Part shown: in pieces, positions 25,474 through 34,432 of the stretch
Numbering within the stretch: position 1 is the first letter of the stretch
Layout of the letters: every line of letters starts with the position of its first letter
From: CALDSL01 sp039810245
GTDB taxonomy: Bacteria > Chloroflexota > Anaerolineae > Anaerolineales > Anaerolineaceae
Assembly: GCA_039810245.1 (NCBI GenBank)
Contig: JBDHWQ010000006.1
Span: 1 to 64,000 of the forward strand
Length of the DNA stretch: 64,000 bases
Direction: 5' to 3'
Notes under the pieces: generated by a model
The model's input: only the letters and a program-made list of their open reading frames with translations
Databases searched by the model: none
What the model was told of the DNA's origin: nothing
Position numbers and translations under genes: made by a program

Positions 25474-25830
25474 TTGACTGATTATCCTGTGAACGATGCT
25501 TCTGGTGATTTTGAGGAAGCGCTGAACGAAGAAGCAAACCGCCGCTATGTATTGCGACTGTACGTGGCCGGTAATACGCAGCGTTCTGCCAATACCATTC
25601 TGAATCTGCGCAACGTGTGCGAAGAATACCTGCAGGGGCGCTACCAGTTAGAAATCATTGACATCTACCAGCATCCGGAGATGGCAAAAATGGACCAGAT
25701 CGTCGCCACGCCGACCCTGGTGAAAGAGTTGCCGCCCCCCATTCGGCGCATTATTGGCGACTTGAGCGAGAAAGAGCGCGTGCTGGTGGGGTTAAACCTG
25801 GTAAACCTGGATGATGGAGATCAGCGCTAG
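25474..25830 (+). CDS. kaiB: KaiB-like protein 2
   Basis: A second KaiB paralogue, 118 aa, starting at a TTG. Core: YVLRLYVAGNTQRSANTILNLRNVC, LEIIDIYQHPEMAKMDQIVATPTLVKELP and IIGDLSEKERVLVGLNL. It differs from the first copy in about half of the residues, so the duplication is old, and it also has an acidic N-terminal extension. Two different KaiB proteins beside one KaiC suggest competing or sequential partners. It lies 45 bp after the first kaiB and 51 bp before the histidine kinase. Confidence 0.92.
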   Translation: MTDYPVNDASGDFEEALNEEANRRYVLRLYVAGNTQRSANTILNLRNVCEEYLQGRYQLEIIDIYQHPEMAKMDQIVATPTLVKELPPPIRRIIGDLSEKERVLVGLNLVNLDDGDQR

Positions 25831-25881
25831 CTGCGTGGAGCCGGCAGATGCAGGCTTTCAGCATTTAAGGGAAGTTACCGG

Positions 25882-27582
25882 ATGAATCGGAAAAATGACC
25901 CCCTTCGCAACGACATCGAGCAAATGCGCATCCGCCTGGCGGAAGCGCTGGAAGCGCTGGAAGCCATCCGCTCGGGCGACGTGGATGCACTGGTGGTATA
26001 CCGCGAGGACGGCGAGCAGGTGTATACCCTGCAGGGCGCAGACCAGCCTTACCGCCTGATGGTGGAAGTAATGAATGAGGGCGCGGCCACGCTCTCTAGC
26101 GACGGGTTAATCCTGTGGTGCAACGCCTACCTGGCCGACCTGCTGTGCATCCCCATGGAATCGCTGGTGGGCAGCCGCCTGCAAGACCGCCTGCTGCCAG
26201 ACGGGCAGGCGGCGTTTGGGACGCTGCTGGAACAATCGTCTGTTTCGAACGCCAGGATGGAACTGGAGTTCGTGTGCGCCGATGGCCGCACCATCACTGC
26301 GCTGTGCTCGTTCAGCCCGTTCACCGACGCGGCGCACGGGGCCAGCCTGTGCGTGGTGATCACCGACCTGACCGAGCGGAAACGCAGCGCCGAAGTGGCC
26401 GCGGCGGAACGCATGGCCACGGCGATCATTGATCAGAGCGCGGAAGCGATTGTGGTGTGCGATTTGCAGGGCCGCATCACCCGCGCCAGCCAGGCAGCAC
26501 AGCGGCTTGCCAGGGGAAACCCGCTTCTGCGGCCGTTTGAAGAGGTGTTCCCGCTGGGTTTTGACCTGCCTGAAGTGGAAGCGCTGGATGCCGAGCCCGA
26601 CCAGGCTGGTACATCGCGCAAGCCGTTTTCGCTGGCAGCCGTACTTAACGGGGTGGTGTTCCAGGGGCTGGAAGCCTCGCTGGAACGTGACGACGGCGAC
26701 GGCAGCATGGAAACGTTCAGCCTGACGGTCAGCGCCTCGCCGCTGGTGCTTTCCGGCGACAACCAGGTGCTGGGCGCCGTCATCACCATGACCGACCTGA
26801 CGCTGCGCAAGCGCGCCGAGCAGGAAGTACGGCGCTACGCGCGCCAGCTGGAGCGCAGTAACAAAGACTTGCAGGACTTTGCTTTTGTGGCTTCGCATGA
26901 CCTGCAGGAACCACTGCGCAAGATCCGCGCGTTTGGGGCCATGCTGCGCGACCAGTACGCCGAACGGCTGGATGAAGAAGGCCGCGATTATATCTACCGG
27001 ATGCAGAATGCCGAAGAGCGCATGCGGCGCATGATCGAGGAACTGCTGGCGTACTCGCGCGTGTCAACCAAAGCGCAGCCGTTCAAGCCGGTAGACTTAA
27101 ATGACGTGGTGCGGGCCGTTATCTCCGACCTGGAAGTGCGCATCAACCAGACCGGGGCGCAGGTGGAAATGGACAGCCTGCCGGTGATCGAAGCCGATGC
27201 GCTGCAAATGCAGCAGCTCTTTCAGAATCTCCTCGGCAATGCGCTTAAGTTCCACAAGAAAAACGTGCCGCCGCGGGTGCGCGTGCGCAGTGCGCCGGCT
27301 GAGCATGGCAGCGCGCGCATCGAGATCGAAGACAATGGCATTGGCTTCCCAAAGGAGTATGCCCATCTGATCTTCCAGCCCTTCCAGCGCCTGCACGGCC
27401 GCAACGAGTTTGAAGGCAGCGGTATCGGGCTGGCTATCTGCCGGCTGGTGGTCGAGCGCCATAACGGGCAAATCGGCGCGACCAGCCAGCCGGGAGAAGG
27501 CTCGGTGTTCTGGTTTGTGCTGCCGCTGCGCCAGGAAAAATCGACCCTGGCGCCGCCGGCGGAAAATGGGCTGATGGCCTAA
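25882..27582 (+). CDS. PAS-domain sensor histidine kinase of the kai operon
   Basis: A 566-aa soluble histidine kinase with no membrane segments. An N-terminal coiled coil (1-35) leads into two PAS-like domains (about 45-170 and 180-310), then a phytochrome-type dimerisation/phosphoacceptor domain with His339 in FVASHDLQEPLRK, and a HATPase domain with N box NLLGNALKF, G1 DNGIGF and G2 GSGIGLAI. It is the last gene of the kai operon and is the likely output or input partner of KaiC/KaiB, in the role SasA or CikA have in cyanobacteria; unlike SasA it has no KaiB-like sensor domain. It overlaps the convergent redoxin gene by 4 bp. Confidence 0.9.
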   Translation: MNRKNDPLRNDIEQMRIRLAEALEALEAIRSGDVDALVVYREDGEQVYTLQGADQPYRLMVEVMNEGAATLSSDGLILWCNAYLADLLCIPMESLVGSRLQDRLLPDGQAAFGTLLEQSSVSNARMELEFVCADGRTITALCSFSPFTDAAHGASLCVVITDLTERKRSAEVAAAERMATAIIDQSAEAIVVCDLQGRITRASQAAQRLARGNPLLRPFEEVFPLGFDLPEVEALDAEPDQAGTSRKPFSLAAVLNGVVFQGLEASLERDDGDGSMETFSLTVSASPLVLSGDNQVLGAVITMTDLTLRKRAEQEVRRYARQLERSNKDLQDFAFVASHDLQEPLRKIRAFGAMLRDQYAERLDEEGRDYIYRMQNAEERMRRMIEELLAYSRVSTKAQPFKPVDLNDVVRAVISDLEVRINQTGAQVEMDSLPVIEADALQMQQLFQNLLGNALKFHKKNVPPRVRVRSAPAEHGSARIEIEDNGIGFPKEYAHLIFQPFQRLHGRNEFEGSGIGLAICRLVVERHNGQIGATSQPGEGSVFWFVLPLRQEKSTLAPPAENGLMA

Positions 27583-28067
27583 TCCGCCTGCGCTTCGGGC
27601 GTGGTGTTGATCTCATCCAGCAGCGCCAGCAATTCACTGTTCTCGGGGATGTCGGACATAGCGTGACCGTAGTGGGCGTAGCGAGCGATACCGTCGCGGT
27701 CAACAATCACCTGAGCGGGCATGCGTCCCAGCTTAAACAGGTTGACTTCCTGGCCGTAGAGCTTGAGCACACTGGCTTTTGGATCGGGCAGGCCGGTGAA
27801 GGGCAGGTCGTTAGCCTGCCAGTACTGCGCGAACGCAGCGGCGTTATCCGGGCCGATGACGATGATGCGCGTCTGGCGCGCGGTGAATTCGGAATAGTCC
27901 TGGCGCAACTGCGCCATGTGCGCCTGGCAGAACGGTCAGCCAAAGCCGCGGTTAAAGACCAGCAGCACGTTGGCTTGCGGTCGAAAATCCGACAGGCGCA
28001 CCGGCTGGCCGCAATAGTCTTCCAGCGTAAAATCCGGCGCGGGGGTATTCAGGGCAACACGTGGCAT
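27579..28067 (-). CDS. redoxin (AhpC/TSA-like), candidate selenoprotein with UxxC active site
   Basis: From ATG 28067 (preceded by GGAGAGGAAAA) the frame reads a thioredoxin-fold redoxin of 162 codons: APDFTLEDYCGQPVRLSDF, then VLLVFNRGFG, a UGA codon at 27936-27938 (codon 44), then PFCQAHMAQLRQDY and a complete C-terminal half ending in IVDRDGIARYAHYGHAM. The UGA occupies precisely the first Cys of the family's G-C-P-F-C active site, giving U-P-F-C. A hairpin with G in its loop lies 19 nt after the UGA. Both halves are in one frame and intact. A selenocysteine codon is therefore more likely than a random stop; a mutation or sequencing error is the alternative. It is last in a four-gene operon. 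Confidence 0.75.
27901..27916 (-). promoter_or_regulatory. bacterial SECIS-like hairpin
   Basis: In the mRNA, TGGCGC and GCGCCA pair around an AGUU loop. The stem begins 19 nt after the UGA and the loop, with G second, lies about 26-29 nt downstream. Spacing and loop G fit known bacterial SECIS rules. The stem is GC-rich, as is the gene, so chance pairing cannot be excluded. Confidence 0.5.
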
Positions 28068-28084
28068 GTGTTTTTCCTCTCCGT

Positions 28085-28873
28085 TTACCGGCGGCGAATG
28101 GGGGCAGGAACGGCTTTGGCGCGCGGCTGGCGCAGCACCAGGGCCGCGGCCAGGGCCAGTGCTACCAGGCCGAAGGTGATCCAGGTGGGGATGACCACCG
28201 CGCTTACCGCGGCGTGTTTGACGCCAATGCCGGCCAGCGCCCACAGGATCACAAGCGTGTAGGCCACGTCGCGCCGGGTGGCGAGCATGGCGACGGTGAT
28301 GGCCAGCACTGCGGCCAGCACAATGCCCATCCAGATTTCGGGGGCGATGCCGAAGCCATCCCACTTCAGGTAATCCAGCAGCGAGGTGGCGTTGGCGGCG
28401 GTAGCCACGGTGATCCAGCCCAGGTAGATGCTGAAGGGTACGTGCGCCATCCAGGTTTCGAGCGTCGAAACGCGCTCGCGGCGGATGCGCATATTCTGAT
28501 ATACGGCGATCAAACTGCCGAGCAGGGCCAGCATCACCAGCAGGGTGAGCGGGAACTGCTGGTAGTGCCACAGGAAGATCCACGCGCTGTTGGCGAGACC
28601 GCTGAGCACCACCCACCAGCCGCTGGCGCGCATGCGCGGGTTCTGGCGCTGCGCTGGCATGGCCTGGAACACGGCGAAGGCGCCCAGGCCGATGTAAATG
28701 AGACCCCAGATGGCGAACACGTACCCGGCGGGCACGAAATACACCTGGAAGCTGTCGGAAATCTGGCCGGTGTTGAGGCCATTGAGGGGCAGGGCATTGG
28801 CCAGCACGTTGACCACGAGGGTCAGCGCGATGGAAACCACTACGGCTACCTGGCGCAGGATATCTTTGTTCAT
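28085..28873 (-). CDS. TspO/MBR-related tryptophan-rich membrane protein
   Basis: A 262-aa membrane protein with about seven hydrophobic segments, rich in Trp (AIWGLIYIGLG, ASGWWVVLSGLANSAWIFLWHYQ, YLGWITVATAANA). These Trp-bearing helices match the tryptophan-rich sensory protein/TspO-like group, which in other bacteria binds porphyrins or responds to oxygen, light and oxidative stress. The family is normally about 160 aa with five helices; this protein has two extra C-terminal helices. It overlaps the upstream PPOX-fold gene by 4 bp and precedes the UxxC redoxin gene by 17 bp. Confidence 0.72.
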   Translation of the reverse strand: MNKDILRQVAVVVSIALTLVVNVLANALPLNGLNTGQISDSFQVYFVPAGYVFAIWGLIYIGLGAFAVFQAMPAQRQNPRMRASGWWVVLSGLANSAWIFLWHYQQFPLTLLVMLALLGSLIAVYQNMRIRRERVSTLETWMAHVPFSIYLGWITVATAANATSLLDYLKWDGFGIAPEIWMGIVLAAVLAITVAMLATRRDVAYTLVILWALAGIGVKHAAVSAVVIPTWITFGLVALALAAALVLRQPRAKAVPAPIRRR

Positions 28874-29250
28874 GATTGGCTCGCTTTCAGTTCTAACACG
28901 GTGTATTCACGGCGCTGCAGCGCGGACGCCAGCGCAAACATCTTTTTCATCAGGCCATACTTTTGATCCAGCAGGCGATCGACGTGGCGCTGAGCGTCCG
29001 GGTCCAGGCGCTCAACGGCGCGCGCAGCGATCCAGTCACCCAATAGCGCGCCATCCACTTTACACGGGGCGATATTGACGCTGGCGTTCTTGCGGATGCG
29101 CTTGACCTTACCGGAACCGGCGACTGTGCGCACGTAGAGGGTGTCGCCATCCTGCACAAACCACACCGGGGTGCGCACGCCGGCGCCGTTCTTGCGGAAG
29201 GTTTCCAGGTTGAGATATTGTTGGTTGGCAAATGGCTCGAGGGTGGTCAT
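28870..29250 (-). CDS. PPOX-class (pyridoxamine 5'-phosphate oxidase fold) F420/FMN protein
   Basis: A 126-aa split-barrel protein: QYLNLETFRKNGAGVRTPVWFVQDGDTLYVRT, then GKVKRIRKNASVNIAPC and a C-terminal YTVLELK strand. This pattern is typical of the PPOX-class F420-dependent reductases, which use F420, FMN or haem-like ligands. The cofactor cannot be fixed by eye. It follows the MFS gene by 30 bp and overlaps the TspO-like gene by 4 bp, inside the operon that starts at the CarH-like operator. Confidence 0.8.
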   Translation of the reverse strand: MTTLEPFANQQYLNLETFRKNGAGVRTPVWFVQDGDTLYVRTVAGSGKVKRIRKNASVNIAPCKVDGALLGDWIAARAVERLDPDAQRHVDRLLDQKYGLMKKMFALASALQRREYTVLELKASQS

Positions 29251-29280
29251 GGGACTGCTCCTGTGAAGACGGACGAAGGA

Positions 29281-30537
<1,257 letters not shown>

Positions 30538-30570
30538 ATTACCTCAGTAGTCGTTTTGTATTTACAGTTT

Positions 30571-30621
30571 ATTATGGTCCCAAAGAGATCTTTGTACAAG
30601 TAGCGTAGAAGGAATGTACAA
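30571..30621 (-). promoter_or_regulatory. promoter with CarH/LitR-like triple 11-bp operator (leftward operon)
   Basis: Read leftward, three abutting 11-bp repeats run from 30621 to 30589: TTGTACATTCC, TTCTACGCTAC and TTGTACAAAGA, core nTnTACA. The last one contains the -35 hexamer TTGTAC (30599-30594); after 17 bp comes CATAAT (30576-30571). This repeat phase and overlap with -35 is what has been described for CarH operators. Confidence 0.7.
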
Positions 30622-30652
30622 TGTTATTTAAGGCGGGATTCTGTTGGGTAAA

Positions 30653-30770
30653 GCAGTGGTTCGTATTGAATGTGCCCCTGATGATCAGACGATCCGATGG
30701 ATTCGCCGGTAAGCCTGGCCAGACCGTCTCGCCAGGGAAGGATCATCTGTAACACTGCATAATGCGAACC
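30653..30770. other. nested inverted-repeat element in a divergent intergenic region
   Basis: Four pairs of complementary arms are centred on the same point: GCAGTG (30653) with CACTGC (30753), GGTTCGTATT (30658) with AATGCGAACC (30761), GATGATC (30680) with GATCATC (30741), and CCTGGC (30714) with GCCAGG (30731). The first two pairs exclude each other. No protein or known RNA family is recognised. It fills the gap between the two CarH-like operators. Confidence 0.45.
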
Positions 30771-30806
30771 TTGTGCCAGGTAACCCCACCAAATTAGTCT
30801 GAAATA

Positions 30807-30858
30807 TTGTACACACATTATACAAACTCTTTACATTCCATCTTCGCTCGCATATACT
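30807..30858 (+). promoter_or_regulatory. promoter with CarH/LitR-like triple 11-bp operator (rightward operon)
   Basis: Three abutting repeats: TTGTACACACA (30807-30817), TTATACAAACT (30818-30828) and CTTTACATTCC (30829-30839), all fitting nTnTACA. The third contains the -35 TTTACA (30830-30835); after 17 bp comes TATACT (30853-30858). Transcription would start near 30865, 32 nt before the ATG at 30897. Confidence 0.8.
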
Positions 30859-30896
30859 CATTTATAGAACTCACAAAGCTGGATATCAGGAGACGT

Positions 30897-31505
30897 ATGG
30901 GTAAAAAGAGCCACTTAAATTTCGACAATCGCGCGCCAGATCTGGCGCTGCTGTACACTGCCGGTCAGCCAGTGCAGCTTTCCAGCCTGTGGGAACGCGG
31001 GCCGCTGCTGCTGGCTTTTACGCGCCACTTCGGCTGCACGCAGTGTAAAGAAATGCTGGACGAGCTGGTTGCCGGGCGCGAGCGCATCGAGCAGGCCGGC
31101 CTGCAGATCGCGGTGATCACGCAGGGCACGCCCGAGGCGACGGCTGAGTTTGGCGCGCGCTTTGCCCCCGGGCTGTTGATCCTGAGCGACCCGCAGCGCG
31201 AGGCCTACCGCGCCTATGGCCTGGAACGTGGCAGCCTGTTCCAGACCTTCCTCAACCCCAAGGTGTGGTCGGCGGTTTCGCGCTCACGGCGCACCAAGGG
31301 TTACCAGGTGGACCCGCCCCCGCCCGGGCAGGACGCGATGCAGATGTCGGGCACGTTCATCATCAGCCGCGCGGGGCGCATCGAGCTGCCGTATTACTAC
31401 GACCATATCGCCGATCATCCGCCGCTCGATTTACTGTTGAACGGGGTGCTTTCGACGCGCTGGGATCAATCCTTTGATGGGCCGGTGGGACCGGCCGTGG
31501 AATAA
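30897..31505 (+). CDS. peroxiredoxin-like (AhpC/TSA, Prx-like2) redox protein, CxxC
   Basis: A 202-aa thioredoxin-fold protein: APDLALLYTAGQPVQLSSLWERGPLLLAFTRHFG followed by the redox motif CTQC (Cys52 and Cys55), then IAVITQGTPEATAEFGAR and FIISRAGRIELPYYYDH. This fits the peroxiredoxin-like family 2 (AhpC/TSA without a typical resolving Cys). It probably reduces peroxides or protein disulfides in the cytosol. ATG 30897 is preceded by CAGGAG; the longer in-frame ORF starts inside the operator and is rejected. It is first in a five-gene operon. Confidence 0.82.
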   Translation: MGKKSHLNFDNRAPDLALLYTAGQPVQLSSLWERGPLLLAFTRHFGCTQCKEMLDELVAGRERIEQAGLQIAVITQGTPEATAEFGARFAPGLLILSDPQREAYRAYGLERGSLFQTFLNPKVWSAVSRSRRTKGYQVDPPPPGQDAMQMSGTFIISRAGRIELPYYYDHIADHPPLDLLLNGVLSTRWDQSFDGPVGPAVE

Positions 31506-31529
31506 TCGCGATTTATTGGAGAGACACAG

Positions 31530-32474
31530 ATGAAAAAGTTTTCTTTGGTTATCATCCTGTTTGCCGCCGCGCTGTTGAGCGCGTGCGCGCCCAAAACCGC
31601 CGCGGCCAGCGCTGCGCCGGCCGTTCAGGTACCTGAGGGCGTTATTGCCGAGGGGCGGGTGCAGCCCGCCGCCTGGCTGGAACAGTCATTTTCCATCCCC
31701 GGCCAGGTGGCCGAGGTGCTGGCGCAGGACGGCCAGACGGTGCAGGCCGGGCAGGTTGTGGCGCGGCTGAACGAATCGCCGGAAGCGCGGCTGGCGCTGG
31801 CACGCGCCGAGCAAGAAGCCCTGGCCGCGCAGCAGGCGCTGGATGCGCTGCTGGATGGCGGCCGGTTGGCCCTGGCCAACCAGCGCCTGGCCCTGGTGAC
31901 CGCGCGCGAGGCGCGCGACAAGGCTCAGGATACGTTTGAGCGCAAGAACAGCGAGCAGAACCGCTTCCTGCGCGACGTAGCCCAGGCTCAGCTCGACCAG
32001 GCGCGTGACGCGCTGGCGAAGCTGCAATCGACGGGCGGCGTGAACGCCGACCAGCTAGCGGCCGCCAAAGCGCGGCTGGCCACCGCTCAGGCCGCGCTGA
32101 CCAGCGCGCGCGCCGCGGTGGACGCGCAGGAGTTGAAGGCCAGCATGAGCGGCGTGCTGGTAGATGCCGAGCTGCTGCCAGGGGCGCGCGTGGTCGCCGG
32201 CCAGCCGGTGCTGACTGTGGCCGACAATGCCAACTGGGTGGTGAAGACCGATAACCTGACCGAAGTGGACGTGGTGAGCCTGAAGGTGGGGCAGAAGGCC
32301 CAGGTGGTGCTGGACGCGCTGCCCGACCAAACCCTGGATGGCGAGATCACGCACATCGCGGCGCGCTTTGAAGAGAAACGCGGCGACATTACGTACACCG
32401 TCACCGTGCGTCTGCTGGAAAATAACCCGGCGCTGCGCTGGGGCCTGACCGCCGCGGTGCAGTTCCAGCCGTAA
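31530..32474 (+). CDS. HlyD/MacA-type membrane fusion lipoprotein
   Basis: A 314-aa lipoprotein: signal peptide with lipobox LLSAC (Cys19), then a biotinyl-lipoyl-like half motif VAEVLAQDGQTVQAGQVVARL, a long Ala/Arg/Gln-rich coiled coil (about residues 85-195) and the second lipoyl half with a beta-barrel domain (SGVLVDAELLPGARVVAGQPVLTVAD). Such adaptors link an inner-membrane ABC permease to the exterior. The permease and ATPase genes follow within 15 bp, giving a MacAB/DevBCA-like exporter. Confidence 0.85.
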   Translation: MKKFSLVIILFAAALLSACAPKTAAASAAPAVQVPEGVIAEGRVQPAAWLEQSFSIPGQVAEVLAQDGQTVQAGQVVARLNESPEARLALARAEQEALAAQQALDALLDGGRLALANQRLALVTAREARDKAQDTFERKNSEQNRFLRDVAQAQLDQARDALAKLQSTGGVNADQLAAAKARLATAQAALTSARAAVDAQELKASMSGVLVDAELLPGARVVAGQPVLTVADNANWVVKTDNLTEVDVVSLKVGQKAQVVLDALPDQTLDGEITHIAARFEEKRGDITYTVTVRLLENNPALRWGLTAAVQFQP

Positions 32475-32489
32475 GGGTAAGGAGCAAAC

Positions 32490-33662
32490 ATGAAACAAAG
32501 CTTATCTATCGCCGGGTACCTGGCGATCAAAGAAATCTGGCGCAACCGCGGGCGTTTCCTGCTGGTCAGCCTGGTTATCGCGCTGATCACCCTGCTGGTG
32601 CTGTTTATCGCCGCGCTGGGTGAGGGCCTGGGTAACGGCAACCGCGAATACATCTCCAAGCTGGACGCAGATCTGCTGGTGTACCAGTCGAAGAGCGATT
32701 TTCTGATCCAGGCCAGCCGGCTGGCGCGCAACCGCCTGGCGGCGGTGCGGCGCGTGGATGGCGTTGCGGATGTGGCCATGCTGGGCACGGCCAACGCAAC
32801 CCTGGTGCTGCCGGGTGACGCCGCGGCGCTCAAAGTGGCGATGCTGGGCGTAGAGCCGGGCCATACCGGCGAACCACGCGTAACCCAGGGCCGCCAGCTC
32901 AGCACCGACCTGGCCGAAGAAGTGCTGATAGACCGCAATACTGCCATCCGCAGCAAGGTGCAGCTCAATGACGTGATCACCCTGCGCGTGACGCAGGGCA
33001 CGCGCGACGAGTTCTATAAGCTGCGCGTAGTGGGCGTCACCGACGGGCAGCAGTATGCGCTGCAGCCGGCGATCTTCCTGCCCTTTTATACCTGGGACCG
33101 CGTGCGGCCCAAGTCGGAAGCCGAAGTGAACGCTTCCAGCCCGGTGGCTAACGTTCTGCTGGTCAAACTGGACGATCCGGCGCAGATCGACGCGGTACGG
33201 GCGACCATTGAGGCCCAGGTGGACGACGTGGAAACCGCCACGCGCCAGCAGGCCATCGAAGCCCTGCCGGGGTACTCGGCTCAGCAAAGCACGCTCAACA
33301 CCCAGGGCGCGTTCACCCTGTTCATCGGTGTGCTGGTGATTGGTGGCTTCTTCCAGATCCAGATCCTGCAGAAAGTGGCGCAGATCGGCGTGCTGAAAGC
33401 TATCGGCACGGCCAACCCGGCAGTTGCCGCGGCAGCGGTTTTGCAGATCGTAATCATCACCATTATCGGAGTCGCCATAGGCGGGCTGCTGACGTTCCTG
33501 TTCTCGCTATCATTCCCACCTACCGTGCCGATCGTGTTCAACGGCACTACCTCGGCGCTGGCGCTGGCCGCGCTGCTGCTGATCGGCCCGCTGGGCGGGT
33601 TGGCATCGGTGCGCTACGCGGTACGGATTGAGCCTCTCAAGGCGCTGGGGCTTTCTTCATGA
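32490..33662 (+). CDS. ABC transporter permease, FtsX/DevC-like
   Basis: A 390-aa permease with one N-terminal membrane helix (LLVSLVIALITLLVLFIAALG), a large external domain (about residues 50-270) and three C-terminal helices starting FTLFIGVLVIGGFFQIQILQKVAQIGVLKAIG, the typical FtsX-domain motif. This is the MacB/DevC topology in which the mechanotransmission domain couples ATP hydrolysis to extrusion of glycolipids, peptides or antioxidants. Its stop overlaps the ATPase gene start by 4 bp. Confidence 0.85.
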   Translation: MKQSLSIAGYLAIKEIWRNRGRFLLVSLVIALITLLVLFIAALGEGLGNGNREYISKLDADLLVYQSKSDFLIQASRLARNRLAAVRRVDGVADVAMLGTANATLVLPGDAAALKVAMLGVEPGHTGEPRVTQGRQLSTDLAEEVLIDRNTAIRSKVQLNDVITLRVTQGTRDEFYKLRVVGVTDGQQYALQPAIFLPFYTWDRVRPKSEAEVNASSPVANVLLVKLDDPAQIDAVRATIEAQVDDVETATRQQAIEALPGYSAQQSTLNTQGAFTLFIGVLVIGGFFQIQILQKVAQIGVLKAIGTANPAVAAAAVLQIVIITIIGVAIGGLLTFLFSLSFPPTVPIVFNGTTSALALAALLLIGPLGGLASVRYAVRIEPLKALGLSS

Positions 33663-34408
33663 CGAGCATGACGATGACTACTCCTTTCGCACTCGAAACC
33701 AAATCGGTAATCAAGACTTACCAGAGCGATTCTGGAACTATCCAGGCAGTGGACGATGTCTCGCTGTACGTGACGGCGGGCGAGTTCGTAGCGCTGGTGG
33801 GGCCTAGCGGCTCGGGCAAGACCACCATGCTGTCCATATTGGCGGCGCTACTCCAGCCCACTTCGGGGCAAATCCTGCTCGACGGGCAGGACCTGGCCGG
33901 AATGAGCGACGTGGATCGCGTGTCCATGCGGCGTGAAAAGATTGGCTTCACTTTCCAGGCCAACAACCTGGTGCCATACCTGAGCGCGGTGGAAAACGTG
34001 GAACTGATGCTGCGGCTGAACGGCCGGCTGGATAAAGCCGGCAAGCTGCGCGCGCGTGAACTGCTGGCGCGGCTGGGGTTGGCCGAGCGCATGCACAACC
34101 TGCCCGGGCAAATGTCGGGCGGGCAGCAGCAGCGCGTGGCCATCGCTCGCGCGCTGATCCACAACCCCAGCCTAGTGCTGGCCGACGAGCCCACCGCCAG
34201 CCTGGATACCGAGCGCGCCTATCAAGTAGTGGAAACTTTTGCCGCGCTGATCCACGAGCAGAAGCGCGCCGGCATCATGGTGACGCACGACCTGCGCATG
34301 TGCGAGTTCGTGGACCGCGTGCTCCAAATGCAGGACGGCAAGCTGGTGCGCGTGTATACTGGTCATGACGAAATCATGGAACTGGTGCGCGGGGGGCGCA
34401 ACAACTAA
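33659..34408 (+). CDS. ABC transporter ATPase, DevA/LolD/MacB-like
   Basis: A 249-aa ATP-binding subunit: Walker A GPSGSGKTT, Q-loop FTFQANNLVPYLSAVENV, signature MSGGQQQRVAIARAL, Walker B LVLADEPTASLD and H-loop VTHDLRM. The sequence belongs to the LolD/MacB/DevA branch that pairs with FtsX-like permeases. Coupled by ATGA overlap to the permease gene and followed after 24 bp by a P-type ATPase gene in the same operon. Confidence 0.88.
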   Translation: MTSMTMTTPFALETKSVIKTYQSDSGTIQAVDDVSLYVTAGEFVALVGPSGSGKTTMLSILAALLQPTSGQILLDGQDLAGMSDVDRVSMRREKIGFTFQANNLVPYLSAVENVELMLRLNGRLDKAGKLRARELLARLGLAERMHNLPGQMSGGQQQRVAIARALIHNPSLVLADEPTASLDTERAYQVVETFAALIHEQKRAGIMVTHDLRMCEFVDRVLQMQDGKLVRVYTGHDEIMELVRGGRNN

Positions 34409-34432
34409 CGGGTCGCCGGGGCGGGGAAACCA

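Noticed and set aside
30657..30666. GGTTCG resembling a tRNA T-loop
   Set aside because: The remaining cloverleaf stems and the acceptor end are missing.
30624..30818. A 64-codon minus-strand frame in the divergent gap
   Set aside because: It crosses an operator and the nested inverted repeats, has no Shine-Dalgarno and resembles nothing I know.
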